Shown in pieces: positions 43,760-45,619 of a DNA stretch of 45,619 nt. Under the pieces are notes generated by a model. The model saw only the letters and a program-made list of their open reading frames with translations. It ran no database searches and had not been told where the DNA came from. Numbering within the stretch: the first letter of the stretch is position 1; each line of letters starts with the position of its first letter. Both the position numbers and the translations under genes were made by a program. Source of the stretch: a virus; IMG/VR virus record IMGVR_UViG_3300046167_000694, positions 1-45,619 of that record. One strand, 5' to 3'.

Positions 43760-44000
43760 TTACCAAGCTCGTGATCGGTGTAGCGTCCTGAACTCAGTGT
43801 GGCCGTCAATGCTAGTCGGGTAGTCCACGCTCTCGCCCATCTCTAGCGCCTTGCGCTCAATGTCTCTAGCGTTAGGGGCCGCAAGTATTAGGACAATGTT
43901 AGCCTTCATTTTGTTTTGCCTCGTGCATATCGCAATGCGATCATCTGCAAGGCGCTCACTGGTGATGCCGACCTTGTACACGCCTGCGTCTTCTGCGTTT
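43760..44000 (-). CDS. GIY-YIG-like nuclease domain, C-terminal part of the zinc-finger gene
   Basis: After removal of one T at 43998-44000 the chain reads V-F-Y-I-W-E-N-A-E-D-A-G-V-Y-K-V-G-I-T-S-E-R-L, then a central helix and D-G-H-T-E-F. F-Y-I and Y-K-V-G-I-T correspond to the GIY...YIG strands in the T5orf172/MUG113-like branch, and T-E provides the metal-binding Glu. An Arg in the helix after G-I-T-S is in the expected place (D-D-R-I-A). Zinc-finger plus GIY-YIG proteins cut DNA, as in homing or host-DNA degradation enzymes. Target specificity would come from the three modules. Confidence 0.72.
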
Positions 44001-44597
44001 CTCCCAGATGTAAAAAACATTGGCGTCTGTAGCAATTGCGTTGCAGGTGGGGCAGCCAGTGCCTTTTTTAATACTGCTCGGCACTGCAGGCCACTGATGC
44101 CCCTCTGAGCATTGGTGCTTAATTGGAGTGTGCGCGCCGGCATAAGGCTCTAACGCAACAATGCCCCTGCCGTCCTGCTCAAGCCAAGCGCTGTATTGCT
44201 CTGTATTATGTTTGCATTTATTGCGACTGCAATCACCGCAACCTTTGCCCGCTTTAATATCGCGAGGCTTTACCTCCCACTGATGACCTTTTAAACATTG
44301 ATGTAGGATTTTGGTAGCGCTCCCTACATACGGCTCAAGCGCCACGATGCCTCGCCCATCCTGCTCTAGCCATTCGCTGTACTGCCCTGCATCGTGTTTA
44401 AGGATTTTCCGGTAGCAAATAACGCAACCTTTGCCGCGTTTAATACTGACAGGCATTACCGGCCACGAATGCCCTTCTGAGCATTGGTGCAGGATTTTGG
44501 TGAGGTTATTCACATACGGCTCAAGCGCGACAATGCCGCGCCCGTCCTGCTCAAGCCACTCGTTGTATTCGCCTGGGGTTATTTTTTTACGTGTCAT
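43956..44597 (-). CDS. Triple zinc-finger protein, N-terminal part of a GIY-YIG-like nuclease
   Basis: Three tandem modules of exactly 62 residues start near residues 11, 73 and 135. Each begins Y-x-x-W-L-E-Q-D-G-R-G-I-V-A-L-E-P-Y and ends with zinc ligands in the pattern C-x3-H-x14-C-x2-C (C39, H43, C58, C61, and the same at +62 and +124). H-x-C-x-x-G-H-x-W with a later G-x-G-C-x-x-C is typical of treble-clef zinc fingers of phage nucleases. The frame then degrades into an Arg run and stops at 43956. The other frame continues with a nuclease domain, so the whole gene is 43760-44597, about 278 residues. ATG 44597 overlaps the preceding stop (TAATG). Confidence 0.8.
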   Translation of the reverse strand: MTRKKITPGEYNEWLEQDGRGIVALEPYVNNLTKILHQCSEGHSWPVMPVSIKRGKGCVICYRKILKHDAGQYSEWLEQDGRGIVALEPYVGSATKILHQCLKGHQWEVKPRDIKAGKGCGDCSRNKCKHNTEQYSAWLEQDGRGIVALEPYAGAHTPIKHQCSEGHQWPAVPSSIKKGTGCPTCNAIATDANVFYIWEKRRRRRRVQGRHHQ

Positions 44598-44959
44598 TAC
44601 ACGTTTCGCCCATATCCGAATGTCGCCGTCACGTCATAACAAGGCTTGCTGTTACCGTATATATTGCGCGTCGGCTTAATGTCGATCTTTACGTGGCTAG
44701 TAAACCAGCACCCGCAGCAATCGTGGGAGTGACTGCAGCCGTCGTTATAATAAAGCCGGTGCAAGGAATCTTCTATGCGCTCCTTAGTTTTTGATATGCG
44801 CGCCAGCGAATCCGACTCAACAACCGTGCAGTTGACAATAAAACCGGCACTCTCGTCGTCATCTTCTATCGACTGATAAAAACTCGGGTATACGCTTTCA
44901 AGCTTTTCCTGCTCAAACACGCGGCTCATTCGCTCGCTCATCTCATTTGCACTATCCAT
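44597..44959 (-). CDS. Hypothetical protein with a Cys/His cluster
   Basis: ATG 44959 (120 residues) is chosen for its AGGGAG ribosome site; the frame is open to 44992. The N-terminal half is helical and acidic. Residues near 80-92 contain C-S-H-S-H-D-C-C-G-C-W, a dense metal-binding cluster, followed by beta strands (F-T-S-H-V-K-I-D-I-K-P). Its stop overlaps the ATG of the zinc-finger nuclease, so both are coupled. A metal-dependent role with the nuclease is possible but unproven. Confidence 0.6.
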   Translation of the reverse strand: MDSANEMSERMSRVFEQEKLESVYPSFYQSIEDDDESAGFIVNCTVVESDSLARISKTKERIEDSLHRLYYNDGCSHSHDCCGCWFTSHVKIDIKPTRNIYGNSKPCYDVTATFGYGRNV

Positions 44960-44994
44960 TTTAAATCTCCCTAACACTGCCGGTATTGGCACTG

Positions 44995-45023
44995 AAAAAC
45001 CCCCGCAGCCGAACTGGTGGGGG
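44995..45023 (-). terminator. Terminator for the leftward genes 45043-45619
   Basis: On the minus strand CCCCC...CAG and CTG...GGGGG form a bulged stem with loop TTCGG, then five T residues. This separates the two leftward transcription units. Confidence 0.75.
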
Positions 45024-45042
45024 TGGGTTAATTGCAGCTGGC

Positions 45043-45462
45043 TTATGCGGGGTAGCGATTCCGGTCAAACAGATTGGACATACGGGTTTGATAATCCCTG
45101 ACAATGCCCAGCGCTTCTTCGCCGCTGATTACTTTTATAGCCACGCCATCAAAATAATGATGGATCGCCTTTTCGCTGGCTTTCGATAGTGTCCCACAAG
45201 CGTTTTTCACAATCGTCCGCGCGTCAGCTTCGCCAAACAAGTACCGGCGCTTTTTCCCGCGTGCGGGCAGCTGATCTAGCGTGAACATCGGCGCAGAGTG
45301 CGTTCCCATTTCGTCAGCCCAGTACACGCCAGCGATGCCCTCCTGCATCATTTGAATGTCGATCTCAATATCCTCGTGATAGGCGCGCACAACACGGTTA
45401 CAGCTGTCCCTGTAGGCTTGCCAATCATTAACTATCGTACAGTCCACTTTCATTGCTCTCAC
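45043..45462 (-). CDS. Hypothetical accessory protein
   Basis: GTG 45462 overlaps the upstream stop (GTGA); ATG 45453 is equally possible and gives 136 residues. The protein is alpha/beta, with W-Q-A-Y-R-D-S-C-N-R-V-V, then I-E-I-D-I-Q-M-M-Q-E-G, and a basic R-G-K-K-R-R-Y-L-F-G-E-A-D segment near 75. No catalytic or zinc motif is evident. It is part of a leftward unit that enters from beyond the window. Confidence 0.55.
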   Translation of the reverse strand: MRAMKVDCTIVNDWQAYRDSCNRVVRAYHEDIEIDIQMMQEGIAGVYWADEMGTHSAPMFTLDQLPARGKKRRYLFGEADARTIVKNACGTLSKASEKAIHHYFDGVAIKVISGEEALGIVRDYQTRMSNLFDRNRYPA

Positions 45463-45619
45463 AATGCCACCTCCCATTCTGGCTGGATCATTTCGGCGTG
45501 ATTCGTGATGTTGATAACCAGCACCGTTTCGCCTTGCTCCGTTATTTTAAACGTGATCGCGATGGTGTCCCCTGCAGCTGCGTTAGCCTTTAGCCCTTGC
45601 ACGCTAAAACGCCTGTCGC
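45459..45619 (-). CDS. C-terminal end of a small hypothetical protein (truncated by the window)
   Basis: A frame open at the window edge gives 53 residues ending at TGA 45461-45459. It reads as beta strands: R-R-F-S-V-Q-G-L-K, then D-T-I-A-I-T-F-K-I-T-E-Q-G-E-T-V-L-V-I-N-I-T. It overlaps the next gene by four bases. The start and function lie outside the window. Confidence 0.55.
   Translation of the reverse strand, partial: DRRFSVQGLKANAAAGDTIAITFKITEQGETVLVINITNHAEMIQPEWEVAL

Noticed and set aside
1-45619. CRISPR array or insertion sequence
   Set aside because: No regular spacer-repeat series and no transposase or IS-type terminal repeats were seen.
1-45619. The window as a complete circular genome
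   Set aside because: Joining the ends would put two genes that both lack their starts head to head without room for those starts. Extra sequence must be missing.

Overview
The window is most of a temperate tailed phage (or its prophage) with podovirus-type virion genes. The evidence is a large terminase, a portal, a scaffold-coat pair, a gp11-like tail adaptor, a gp12-like tail nozzle, a very large ejection-type protein and no tape-measure or contractile-tail genes. It also carries a tyrosine integrase, an excisionase-like protein, a Cro/CI-type repressor and a candidate attP resembling the 3' part of a bacterial tRNA-Ala. The host is not identifiable from the window. A proteobacterium is likely, and a marine one is only a guess. 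Both ends cut through genes, so the element continues on both sides.

Layout. 1-234 is the end of a small gene, perhaps terminase small subunit. 235-564 is a GC-rich non-coding leader with a promoter. 565-9251 holds four fibre or receptor-binding genes in a row. 9251-10418 holds a small gene, a lipoprotein and a 46-residue protein. 10411-16530 is the packaging and head module: large terminase, portal, scaffold and major capsid protein. 16636-25840 holds adaptor, nozzle, an HlyC-like acyltransferase and small virion or ejection proteins. 25840-32169 encodes a 2109-residue polyvalent protein with a zinc-peptidase motif. 32170-32410 is the attP region. 32411-33926 is a leftward repressor-xis-int operon. 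34165-41419 is a rightward early operon: YqaJ exonuclease, ERF annealing protein, small zinc-ribbon proteins, SF2 helicase, VRR-NUC nuclease and a TOPRIM/DUF3987 primase-helicase. 41449-45619 is an accessory region, mostly leftward and punctuated by terminators. It contains an AraC-type regulator and a GIY-YIG-like nuclease with three near-identical 62-residue zinc modules.

Working together. The repressor would hold back the early operon from the divergent region 33927-34164. YqaJ plus ERF form a two-component recombination pair. Primase-helicase, SF2 helicase and VRR-NUC serve replication, and no phage DNA polymerase is seen. Late genes build a short-tailed particle with several fibres.

Caution. 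At least nine positions show a coding frame jumping by one extra base in the middle of an otherwise convincing protein: fibre, lipoprotein, portal, major capsid (three times), an ejection protein, integrase and GIY-YIG protein. I read these as single genes and give frame-corrected spans. Consensus sequence error is the likeliest cause, with decay of a prophage as the alternative.
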